A DNA stretch of 7,170 nucleotides. It comes from Gemmatimonadales bacterium. GTDB taxonomy: Bacteria > Gemmatimonadota > Gemmatimonadetes > Gemmatimonadales > GWC2-71-9. Within the stretch, counting starts at the first letter, position 1. Every line of letters starts with the position of its first letter. A model generated the notes under the pieces. That model searched no databases and had not been told where the DNA came from. It saw only the letters and a program-made list of their open reading frames with translations. Both the position numbers and the translations under genes were made by a program. The stretch is from NCBI GenBank assembly GCA_013813675.1, contig JACCRH010000010.1, positions 1 to 7,170 of the forward strand, given 5' to 3'. Shown here piece after piece: positions 1 through 6,346 of this stretch.

Positions 1-1
1 T

Positions 2-1267
2 CGCCTGTACGAGGCCAGCGCACAGATCGCCGGGCTGGCGGCGACATTCCGCGACCGGGATGGCTTCACCAGCGACTTCGGGGCTCACTTCGTCACCAAC
101 CGGCTCGCGGTGGCGATCGGGGTCGCGAGCAGCTGTCGGGACGTTCGTCACTACGGTGAGGCCGTGTTCCTGGGCGGCAAGGTTTTCGGGTATCCATTCG
201 GAATCCTGCGCAACCCGCGCTTCGCCTCCAGCGGCCTCGCCGCCCGGCTGAGCCGCTGGCAGGGCCGCCGGCAGGGCAATGGGGCGCCAAGGTCGGCGGC
301 GGAGTGGTTTCGGGCGGCATACGGGAATGCGTTGGCGGACGCCGTCGCCATTCCGCTGGTGGAGGCCTGGTCGGGGGTGAGCGCCGACGCCTTGTCGCCT
401 GGCGTCGCAAGCGAGAAACTGCGGCACGGCGTACTTCATACGCTCTGGCTCAACCTGGCCGGCCGGATCACGAAGCGGGCGGTGGCCAACGGCTACAGCC
501 ATGAGAAGCCGGAGAGTCCATCCGTCTGGCACGTGTACCCGGAAGGCGGCGTCAGTACGCTGGTGCAGCGTCTCGCCGATGAGTTGGATCCCTCCTCGAT
601 TCTGCTGGAGACGCCGGTGGAGGCGATCGTGGTGGAGGACGGGCAGGTGGTCGGAGTACGGGCGAATGGCCGCGAAGACGAGGTGTCCGCGGTCGTCAGT
701 ACCGCGCCGGCGCATGTGCTGGCCCGCCTGGTCGTCGGGACCGACGCCACCAAGCACCTGTCGAAATTCCGCTTCCGCCCGATGGTGTTCCTCAACCTGC
801 GACTTCGCGGCCGGGGTCTCTTGCCGGACACCGTGCTCTGGGTCCCCGAGCGCGAGTTCCCCTTCTTTCGGATCACCGAGACCACCATCTCGATGCCGTG
901 GCTGGCGCCGGCCGGCAAGTGCATGCTGACGGTGGATTTCGGATGCGAGAAACAGGATGAGATCTGGTCCATGGCGGAGGACCGTCTGCTGGAGCTGTGC
1001 CTGGAATACCTGACAAGGATCATCCCCGACGTGCGGCAGAGGCTGCTGGGTAGCCACGTGCTCCGCACGCCGATCGCGTACCCGGTCTATCTCAACGAGT
1101 ACGAGGCCGACCGCATCCGCCTCCGGGAGACGACTGGGGTCGCCGGACTCTACAGCGTGGGGCGCAACGGCGAATTCGCCCACATTCTCATGGAGGACGT
1201 GTACTGGCGGACGCTCGGACGCATGCGGCAGATGGTTGCTACGCTCGGCCTGCCAGCCAACTCATGA
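2..1267 (+). CDS. FAD-dependent oxidoreductase, protoporphyrinogen/amine-oxidase-like (5' truncated)
   Basis: The reading frame is open from base 2 and ends at TGA 1265-1267, giving 421 visible residues. The true start and the GxGxxG dinucleotide-binding turn lie upstream of the window. The visible part begins just after that turn: YEAS carries the Glu expected to bind FAD ribose, followed by AGLAATF (usually GGLA in the family) and DFGAHFV. Mid-protein, YPEGG then TLVQRLADEL matches the usual substrate-domain segment, followed by VEAIVVEDGQVVGVR and VVSTAPAHVLARLV, the second FAD-contacting strand. The C-terminus GLYSVGRNGEFAHILMEDVY is the family's FAD-closing motif. Family members act on porphyrinogens, amines, carotenoids or sugars, so the substrate is not determined. 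The setting favours a role in glycan or envelope lipid chemistry over haem synthesis (inference). The stop overlaps the next start as ATGA, so the two are probably co-translated. Family is fairly sure; function is not. Confidence 0.85.
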   Translation, partial: RLYEASAQIAGLAATFRDRDGFTSDFGAHFVTNRLAVAIGVASSCRDVRHYGEAVFLGGKVFGYPFGILRNPRFASSGLAARLSRWQGRRQGNGAPRSAAEWFRAAYGNALADAVAIPLVEAWSGVSADALSPGVASEKLRHGVLHTLWLNLAGRITKRAVANGYSHEKPESPSVWHVYPEGGVSTLVQRLADELDPSSILLETPVEAIVVEDGQVVGVRANGREDEVSAVVSTAPAHVLARLVVGTDATKHLSKFRFRPMVFLNLRLRGRGLLPDTVLWVPEREFPFFRITETTISMPWLAPAGKCMLTVDFGCEKQDEIWSMAEDRLLELCLEYLTRIIPDVRQRLLGSHVLRTPIAYPVYLNEYEADRIRLRETTGVAGLYSVGRNGEFAHILMEDVYWRTLGRMRQMVATLGLPANS

Positions 1268-2751
1268 GCGCTGCGCAGACAGCGAGGGTGGCGGCTACAC
1301 GGTTGGTCCCTACCGCGGCTGGGGAGCCGGGTGCCGCGCCTCCCGAGGCACGGCCGGTCTCTCCCGCGTTGTACTGGGCCTGGAGCATTCTCCTATTGCT
1401 GCCGGTGTGGTTGCCGGCGTATCTGCCCACTGAGGATGGGCTGGCCCACCTGTACTGGGTGGAGGTCTACCGCGATCTCGGTAACCCCGGGAGCCCGCTT
1501 GGGCAATTCTACCTCCGGCACCTCGAGTGGGATGCGCCACACCACCTCCTCCACTTCGGCCTCCAGTACGGTCTGGCGGCGTGGCTCGAGCCCCACCTCG
1601 CTCAGAAGCTCGTGGTCTCCTCGGTGATCCTGTCGTGGAGCGGTGCGATTTGGTTCCTGAGCCGCACGATGACTCGCGGACTGTCACTGGGGGCGTTTGC
1701 CGCGCTCCTGCTGATCCACAGCTCCTGGCTCTACAACGGTTTCTTCGCCTTCATGGGCGCGATTCCCATCGTCCTGGTGGCCTTCGGCGTGCTCGCGCGG
1801 TTCACCGACGGCCGCACTCGAGTCGACAGGCCCGGGCCTTACATCCTCATCGCCCTGCTCGGGCTCCTGGCCCACTATGCCCATGCGTTCGTGAGCGCGC
1901 TCTTCCTCATGCTGGGATTCCTGTGGCTGATTTTTCCCTGGCGGCCGGTTCGCTTCCGTCGAGCGCACCTGGCACTGGCGCTGCTTCCCACCGTCGTGCT
2001 CGTGGCCTGGTATCTCGCGCGGGGGACATTGGGCTCAGGTGGTGCGCGGTGGGAGTCATTGGTCAGAGTGCTGGCACGCTTCTTCGGGTTCGCCTTCTTC
2101 CGGGGGTTCGCGGCGTCGACGCCTTCCTTCTGGGTGGCCTTGGCAGCCTTCGGCGCCGTGGTCGCGCTCCTCTGCTGGCGGGGCGTGCGCGGCCAGTCCT
2201 TTCGCACGATGCCGCAAAACTATCAGTTCGTCCTTCTCCTGGCCGGCTTGCTCGGGATCGCCTACTTCGGGGCTCCGGCCGCGCTCGGAGAAGCATGGCC
2301 GTTCCACGCGCGGCTGCATTTTGCCGCGCTCGCGTGGCTGTTGCCGAGCCTCCAATCGCGCGTTTCTCCCCGCGAGCGCCTGGCCGTCCTGACCATCGTG
2401 AGCCTGCTCCTCGGCTGGCAGGTCACGACCTTCTCCGCCCGAGGCATGCGCTTCAGCCATGACTACGAAGCGGTCCTTCGCCAGGCGGAGGCTATTCCCC
2501 CCGGGGCGACGGTCGTTTCGTCGCTCCCCTACGAATCCGCCAGGTATGAGGGCTCGTTCGTCCGGGTTCTGGCCGCGGTGCCTGAGGACATTGCCCAACG
2601 GCGCAACGCCGTTCTGTTGAACTCCTTTTTTCCGGCCCATCCCTACTATTGGGTTCTCCCTCGCTCGGCAAAGACCCGGACCCCTGACTTTGACATCGAC
2701 CTCGGCTTCGACGAGCGCGGGCGAGTCGACTCGCTGATTCGCACTCCCTAG
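1264..2751 (+). CDS. Polytopic membrane protein, uncharacterised, GT-C-like architecture
   Basis: This 495-residue protein starts at the ATG inside the ATGA overlap with gene 1; no clear Shine-Dalgarno is visible, which fits translational coupling. A basic/proline-rich cytoplasmic N-terminus (1-35) precedes the first membrane helix (about 36-54). A long extracytoplasmic loop follows, with TEDGLAHLYW (acidic pair E57-D58) and paired histidines (APHHLLH, 91-97). About ten more hydrophobic segments run to residue 389, including FHARLHFAALAWLLP (347-361). The last 100 or so residues look soluble and probably extracytoplasmic. A long first loop with an acidic pair, many helices and a soluble tail is the general plan of GT-C glycosyltransferases, but no named-family signature is certain. 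It could be an orphan transferase or a membrane partner of the flavoprotein. That it is a real gene is near certain; the function is a guess. Confidence 0.85.
   Translation: MSAAQTARVAATRLVPTAAGEPGAAPPEARPVSPALYWAWSILLLLPVWLPAYLPTEDGLAHLYWVEVYRDLGNPGSPLGQFYLRHLEWDAPHHLLHFGLQYGLAAWLEPHLAQKLVVSSVILSWSGAIWFLSRTMTRGLSLGAFAALLLIHSSWLYNGFFAFMGAIPIVLVAFGVLARFTDGRTRVDRPGPYILIALLGLLAHYAHAFVSALFLMLGFLWLIFPWRPVRFRRAHLALALLPTVVLVAWYLARGTLGSGGARWESLVRVLARFFGFAFFRGFAASTPSFWVALAAFGAVVALLCWRGVRGQSFRTMPQNYQFVLLLAGLLGIAYFGAPAALGEAWPFHARLHFAALAWLLPSLQSRVSPRERLAVLTIVSLLLGWQVTTFSARGMRFSHDYEAVLRQAEAIPPGATVVSSLPYESARYEGSFVRVLAAVPEDIAQRRNAVLLNSFFPAHPYYWVLPRSAKTRTPDFDIDLGFDERGRVDSLIRTP
2721..2734. repeat. Perfect 14-base palindrome near the convergent gene ends
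   Basis: GCGAGTCGACTCGC is its own reverse complement. It lies inside the last codons of the membrane protein gene, 14 bases before its stop, and 13 bases beyond the stop of the glycosyltransferase on the other strand. As RNA it would form a 5-bp stem with a TCGA loop on either transcript. No T-run follows on either side, so a terminator role is only a possibility. Confidence 0.5.
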
Positions 2752-4211
2752 CGAACCGGCGCCGGGCCCCCTCCACCCGCAAAGAGCGTGATGCCGGCGA
2801 ACTCCTTGCGGCGCTGGAGGTCGCGCAGCCGCGGGAGGGTGTCGATGAGACGGCCCCAGGGGTCCCCATGGAACCCTCGGGTATACACGAACCAGAAGCC
2901 GGCGCTGGGTGTCGTCGAGGAGTCGAGATAGTTCAGCGCGGTTCGGAGCGCGTTGGCATCTGGACCCGCATCAGGTACAGGGAAGACGCTCCACCCGTCG
3001 CCTAAGTAGTAGCGTACCGGCTGAGCCATGTACCCACTCAACACGTAGACCGGCGTCGACGGGTCCGCCGTTCGGAGATACGACGCCAGGCCACGCAAAT
3101 CCTCATTCTGATAGCGTGGCAGGTCGTGGCGGTGATATCGGGAGACGCCAAAGAGCAGCAACAGTGTCAGGAGTGCGAGCTGGACCGGTTTCCTGCTCCG
3201 CCACTCCGTGCATCCGGCGCCCAGCACCACCATCAGCAGGATCGACGCCCAGAGCACATGCCGAACCTGAAAGGTGATACTCGAGACGCCGGCAAGCGCG
3301 GCACAGAGGACTACCGGCCCCACGCCCGCTAGAAGAAGCCGGCTTCCCCAGAGCCGCGCGCCCAATACCCGCAGCCCGTGATACAGAAGGATTCCGGCGG
3401 AGATCCCGATCGGCAACAGCCAGGGCAGCACGGCAAGGACCGCCCGGCCGGCGGCGAGCCCATGCAACTCCCTGGGCGAGGGGCCGAGGGCGTAGCCCGA
3501 CACGAAAGAGAACAGGGCATAGCCGATCGCGGCGGGGTGAAATGTGGTCGCGAAGGTCGCGGCTTCCTCGGCCGACAGGTCGCCGTGAAGGAGCCACGCC
3601 ACTGGAACGCTCAGCAGTGCCAGACCGGCGTGCGCGATGACCGCGCGCCGGCGAAGGCGGCCTCCGCCCTCCACCAGCAAGATCGCGAGATTGCTGAGCA
3701 CCAGCAGTGCGAAGTAATAGTGGGTGAGGAAACCCGCCCAGCAGATCGCCACATAGGCCGCCCAGGCGGCAGGCGAGTCCGTCTTGAGGGCTGTGAAAAA
3801 GCTCCAGAGGGCGCATGCGGCAATCAGGTAGTACAGAATGTAGGCTCGCGCCTCCTGCGCGTGCCACGCCTGGAACGGCGACACCGCGACAAGGAATGCC
3901 GCCCAGAGGGCGGTCCTCTCGTCGGCGACCGCGCGCGCCAACCCCCACACGGCCCCGACCGCGGCGGTGCCGAACAGTGCTGAGAGCCAGCGCGCGGATT
4001 GATCGCCGGGGAAGATGGCCAGCCAGGCGTGCAGGATGGAGTGGTAGAGCGGAGGGAAGCCATCCTGGGCCCACAGGATGTCCGTCATGGGGCTATGCGC
4101 GATGGTCAGCTCGGCAAGCTCGTCCATCGACAGGCTCTGATCCTGGAGCCACAGCAGCCGAAGCGCGAATGCCAGCAGCACCACGGCTGCCAAGGCCCAC
4201 CGCACCGTCAA
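2748..4211 (-). CDS. GT39/PMT_2-type membrane glycosyltransferase (GT-C fold)
   Basis: I place the start at TTG 4211-4209, which overlaps the upstream gene's stop as TTGA and gives 487 residues. The same frame is open to another TTG at 4310, but that would overlap the dehydrogenase by about 100 bases; a GTG at 4205-4203 is a further option. The first helix (about 5-22) is followed by SLSMDELAEL, with D30-E31 at the GT-C catalytic position in the first periplasmic loop. Next come DGFPPLYHSILHAW (50-63) and AWHAQEARAYILYY (115-128), both characteristic of GT39/ArnT-like enzymes. About eleven helices end near 357, and a soluble C-terminal domain of about 130 residues includes the PVRYYLGDG segment (398-406). 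Such enzymes transfer sugars from polyprenyl-phosphate donors to lipid, protein or glycan acceptors outside the membrane; donor and acceptor are unknown here. It is probably co-transcribed with the dehydrogenase. Confidence 0.88.
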   Translation of the reverse strand: MTVRWALAAVVLLAFALRLLWLQDQSLSMDELAELTIAHSPMTDILWAQDGFPPLYHSILHAWLAIFPGDQSARWLSALFGTAAVGAVWGLARAVADERTALWAAFLVAVSPFQAWHAQEARAYILYYLIAACALWSFFTALKTDSPAAWAAYVAICWAGFLTHYYFALLVLSNLAILLVEGGGRLRRRAVIAHAGLALLSVPVAWLLHGDLSAEEAATFATTFHPAAIGYALFSFVSGYALGPSPRELHGLAAGRAVLAVLPWLLPIGISAGILLYHGLRVLGARLWGSRLLLAGVGPVVLCAALAGVSSITFQVRHVLWASILLMVVLGAGCTEWRSRKPVQLALLTLLLLFGVSRYHRHDLPRYQNEDLRGLASYLRTADPSTPVYVLSGYMAQPVRYYLGDGWSVFPVPDAGPDANALRTALNYLDSSTTPSAGFWFVYTRGFHGDPWGRLIDTLPRLRDLQRRKEFAGITLFAGGGGPAPVR

Positions 4212-5920
4212 TCGCTCGCGGCCCGGCAAACGAGCCGCGAGCTGAACCCATCGGCTTGCGGCAGCGCCTCCAACGGCCCTGCATCGACGATGCGGCAACC
4301 GGTACCGCAAGTGGCCGCCAATCGCTGCACTTCCGCGAAGTCTACCCGCTCGAACGGCGTCACCGCGTACGAGTCGTTCAGAAATTCGAGCAGGGAGCGA
4401 ACCTCATTGGTCACCCCCCGCTCCACCGCCCTGAAGCCGGTGGAGACGGCGTCGATCAGGGCGGCGGGCGGCGGGCGACGGCCGCGGCCGATGCCGGCAT
4501 ACGAAATCCGCGGCCGCAGGGCCGGATCCGGCAGCAGGTTGCAGGCATCGAACAGGCCGGATGCGCGGGCTGCGTGACTCATGATCTGGTCGATTCCCAG
4601 GTATTCGCGGTGGGCGGTGCACACGACGAGCAGGTCGGCATCCGCGACGGCGGAAGGGAGATCGTTGCTGAAGATGTGCGCGAGCCCGTATGCCGCCAGG
4701 TTCTGGTCCCCGGGCTTGACGTAGGGGTCGTGAAGCGCGGCCCGACACCCCCGGTCGAGCAGCAAGCGCGCAAAGGCGAGCGTGGGGGAGTTCCGCGTGT
4801 CCTCCGAGTTGAAGCGGTAGGCGGTCCCGAGCAGGGCGATGGAGCGGCCGGCGAGCGAGCCCCAGCGGCGCTCCATCAGCGCCAACACCTCGCTGGGCGA
4901 ATCGTCGTTGATGCGACGGGCTTCGAGGATCAGACTCCGGCTGGTATCGAGTCCCCGCTCGAGGGCCCGCCACCAGAGCAGAATGCCGTCCTTCGGCAGA
5001 CAGTGGCCGCCGACACCGAGCGTGGGAATTAGGAGGCCCCCGCTGGGGACGGCGTTGGGGTCCCGGCTCGCGGCATCCGCCTGGTCCGCCCGCCGGTTTA
5101 CTTCATCGCGGAGCGCGTAGTAGTCCAGGTCGTGCGCGTCGCAGTGTCGAGCGACCTCCGCCGCGTACGCGATCCGCACGTCGCGGTAGGCGTTCTCCAG
5201 TGTCTTGACCACTTCCGCCGTCATGCTGCTGGTCTGGTATACCGTCCCTTCGGTCACGATATGCGAATACAGTCGGGCAATCAGGGCCGGGGTGACCGGA
5301 TTGAGACCGGCGACCAGCTTGTCGGACGTGGCCACACGCTCCAGCAGTCGGCCCGGCATGACCCGGTTGGGGCTATTGCCCAGCAGGATGTCGCGGCCCT
5401 CTACCAGTCCATAGCGCGCGAAATGGTCGCGCACCACGGTACTCATGCTGGTGGGCGCGAGCGTGGACTCGAAGATCACCAGCGGCACATTCCCCTTCGG
5501 CCTGGACCGGAGCGCCTCGGCCAACCCGGTAAGCGCCTCGAACAGTGGGCCGTAGGCCGGCGCGTTGCCATCCCGGTCGGTCTGCACACAGATCAGGACG
5601 ACGTCGGCGTCGCGGGAGACCCCGCAGTCGTGAGACGCCGACAGCCGGCCCGAGGCGACCGCCTCACGCAGCATGGCGTCGAGCGCAGGTTCGATTCCGC
5701 CGATCGGCGACCGGCCCTCATTGATGGCGTCGACTTTCCAGCCCGAGGTCGGCGACGGCCGCTGAATGACGACGACGGCCGCCGGTTCGTCGCTGCCGAT
5801 CCGTACACCGGCACGCGCGAGCAGCGTCGCCATCGGCACACCCACGATCCCGGGGCCGATCACAACGATCTTTCGAACCGACCACGAGGGGGCGGCACTT
5901 TCCGTCATCATCAAAGGCAT
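4208..5920 (-). CDS. UDP-HexNAc/UDP-ManNAc 6-dehydrogenase-like enzyme with C-terminal extension
   Basis: The 570-residue frame starts at ATG 5920; ATGs 3 and 4 codons later are alternatives, and no strong ribosome site separates them. Domains in order: NAD-binding Rossmann turn GPGIVG (22-27); an elongated loop RPSPTSGWKVDAINEG (54-69) longer than in typical UDP-glucose dehydrogenases; FESTLAPTS (150-158) at the conserved ST-PGT position; AEVVKTLENAYRD (235-247) with the family Lys239 and Asn243; GVGGHCLPKD (302-311) with probable nucleophile Cys307; and the C-terminal substrate domain with LGTAYRFNSEDTRNSP (364-379). HC at the active site is more like UDP-ManNAc/UDP-GlcNAc dehydrogenases (WecC/WbpA type) than UDP-glucose dehydrogenase. 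These enzymes make UDP-uronic acids by two NAD-dependent oxidations in the cytoplasm. The usual end, YAGIGRG, falls at 474-480, leaving about 90 unexplained residues. The family is secure; the exact sugar is not. Confidence 0.92.
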   Translation of the reverse strand: MPLMMTESAAPSWSVRKIVVIGPGIVGVPMATLLARAGVRIGSDEPAAVVVIQRPSPTSGWKVDAINEGRSPIGGIEPALDAMLREAVASGRLSASHDCGVSRDADVVLICVQTDRDGNAPAYGPLFEALTGLAEALRSRPKGNVPLVIFESTLAPTSMSTVVRDHFARYGLVEGRDILLGNSPNRVMPGRLLERVATSDKLVAGLNPVTPALIARLYSHIVTEGTVYQTSSMTAEVVKTLENAYRDVRIAYAAEVARHCDAHDLDYYALRDEVNRRADQADAASRDPNAVPSGGLLIPTLGVGGHCLPKDGILLWWRALERGLDTSRSLILEARRINDDSPSEVLALMERRWGSLAGRSIALLGTAYRFNSEDTRNSPTLAFARLLLDRGCRAALHDPYVKPGDQNLAAYGLAHIFSNDLPSAVADADLLVVCTAHREYLGIDQIMSHAARASGLFDACNLLPDPALRPRISYAGIGRGRRPPPAALIDAVSTGFRAVERGVTNEVRSLLEFLNDSYAVTPFERVDFAEVQRLAATCGTGCRIVDAGPLEALPQADGFSSRLVCRAASD

Positions 5921-6056
5921 GAGCGGTCCGGGTGAGACGGGGAGCCTTCCTGGGACACGAAAGCACCGATCGAAGCCCTGCCAGTGGCCGGGACGGCTGC
6001 AAATCCCCTACCCGAACCGATCTCACCTCAGGGATCCTGCTGTGGCGCCGGCCCGG

Positions 6057-6068
6057 AGCCTTTAAGAT
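6057..6068 (-). promoter_or_regulatory. Candidate promoter/operator element facing the dehydrogenase
   Basis: Read on the minus strand this is ATCTTAAAGGCT, identical over 12 bases to the copy at 6247-6258 on the plus strand. It ends 136 bases before the dehydrogenase start and points towards it. An A/T-rich core in strongly GC-rich surroundings, repeated towards each divergent gene, suggests a shared -10-like element or a regulator site. I see no convincing -35 hexamer, so the assignment is tentative. Confidence 0.4.
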
Positions 6069-6246
6069 GTGCTCCTGAGCGGAGATACGACCCGGGTTCT
6101 GGGGGGATCCGCCCGGGGAGACGTACCTATTGCGCGTCCGTTCCAGCGCAGCCGGGTCGCGACAGGCCGGAGGGGCTATTCAACTGCTGGTCCGGCCCGG
6201 CACAGTGCGGCGGGTGCGCAACACGGCCGGGAGGTTCTCGAGGTGT

Positions 6247-6258
6247 ATCTTAAAGGCT
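6247..6258 (+). promoter_or_regulatory. Candidate promoter/operator element facing the SGNH gene
   Basis: This copy of ATCTTAAAGGCT lies 88 bases upstream of the SGNH hydrolase ATG and reads towards it. With the base before it, TATCTT matches four of six positions of the sigma-70 -10 hexamer. No matching -35 is visible about 17 bases upstream. It pairs with the inverted copy at 6057-6068; outside the 12 bases the two flanks differ, which argues against a recent duplication. Confidence 0.4.
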
Positions 6259-6332
6259 ATCAGAATCCAGGTACGGAAGGAAGCGGGAGGTGGTGCCACT
6301 TCTTCGATAAGGCCCCCGCGCCGCACTGAACC

Positions 6333-6336
6333 GGAG
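6333..6336 (+). promoter_or_regulatory. Probable ribosome-binding site of the SGNH gene
   Basis: GGAG lies ten bases before ATG 6347, slightly further than ideal. An in-frame TAA at 6308-6310 closes the frame upstream and no ATG or GTG lies between, so ATG 6347 is the only ordinary start available. Confidence 0.45.
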
Positions 6337-6346
6337 CGTTCCGAGT

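Larger units (their letters stand above)
5921..6346. other. Divergent intergenic region, 426 bases
   Basis: This is the only sizeable non-coding stretch. It separates the minus-strand dehydrogenase from the plus-strand SGNH gene, so it should hold both promoters. It contains an A/T-richer 12-base motif in two inverted copies (6057-6068 and 6247-6258), unlike the GC-rich sequence around it. Open frames crossing it, for example 5984-6253 and 6130-6633, have arginine/glycine-rich low-complexity translations, no family motifs and no convincing ribosome sites, so I call no small gene. No tRNA-like or rho-independent terminator structure stands out. A purine-rich stretch at 6275-6290 resembles a ribosome site but leads only to a five-codon GTG frame. 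Confidence 0.7.

Noticed and set aside
2..1267. Calling the flavoprotein a haem-pathway protoporphyrinogen oxidase (hemG/hemY)
   Set aside because: The similarity is to the broad fold only; no haem genes are nearby and the neighbours point to glycan synthesis.
1527..2462. 311-residue plus-strand open frame inside the membrane protein gene
   Set aside because: It is an alternative frame of gene 2 with low-complexity, arginine-rich translation and no motifs; gene 2 shows coherent membrane helices.
2056..2640. 194-residue minus-strand open frame antisense to gene 2
   Set aside because: Charged, glycine/arginine-rich composition without domains; a shadow of the opposite coding strand.
3103..4074. 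323-residue minus-strand open frame inside the glycosyltransferase gene
   Set aside because: Same strand but wrong frame. It lacks membrane helices and the GT39 motifs that the main frame carries.
3815..5032. 405-residue open frame on the plus strand across the glycosyltransferase and dehydrogenase genes
   Set aside because: It lies antisense to two genes with clear family motifs. Its translation is arginine/proline/glycine-rich with no recognisable domain, as expected for a shadow frame in GC-rich DNA.
6165..6197. 7-bp inverted repeat GGCCGGA/TCCGGCC in the intergenic region
   Set aside because: The 19-base loop makes it a weak structure, no T-run follows it, and such GC repeats are common by chance here.
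6189..6225. Sigma-54 type -24/-12 promoter around CCGGCACAGTGCGG
   Set aside because: The spacing between the GG and GC elements is off by one base and the -12 element does not match the consensus.
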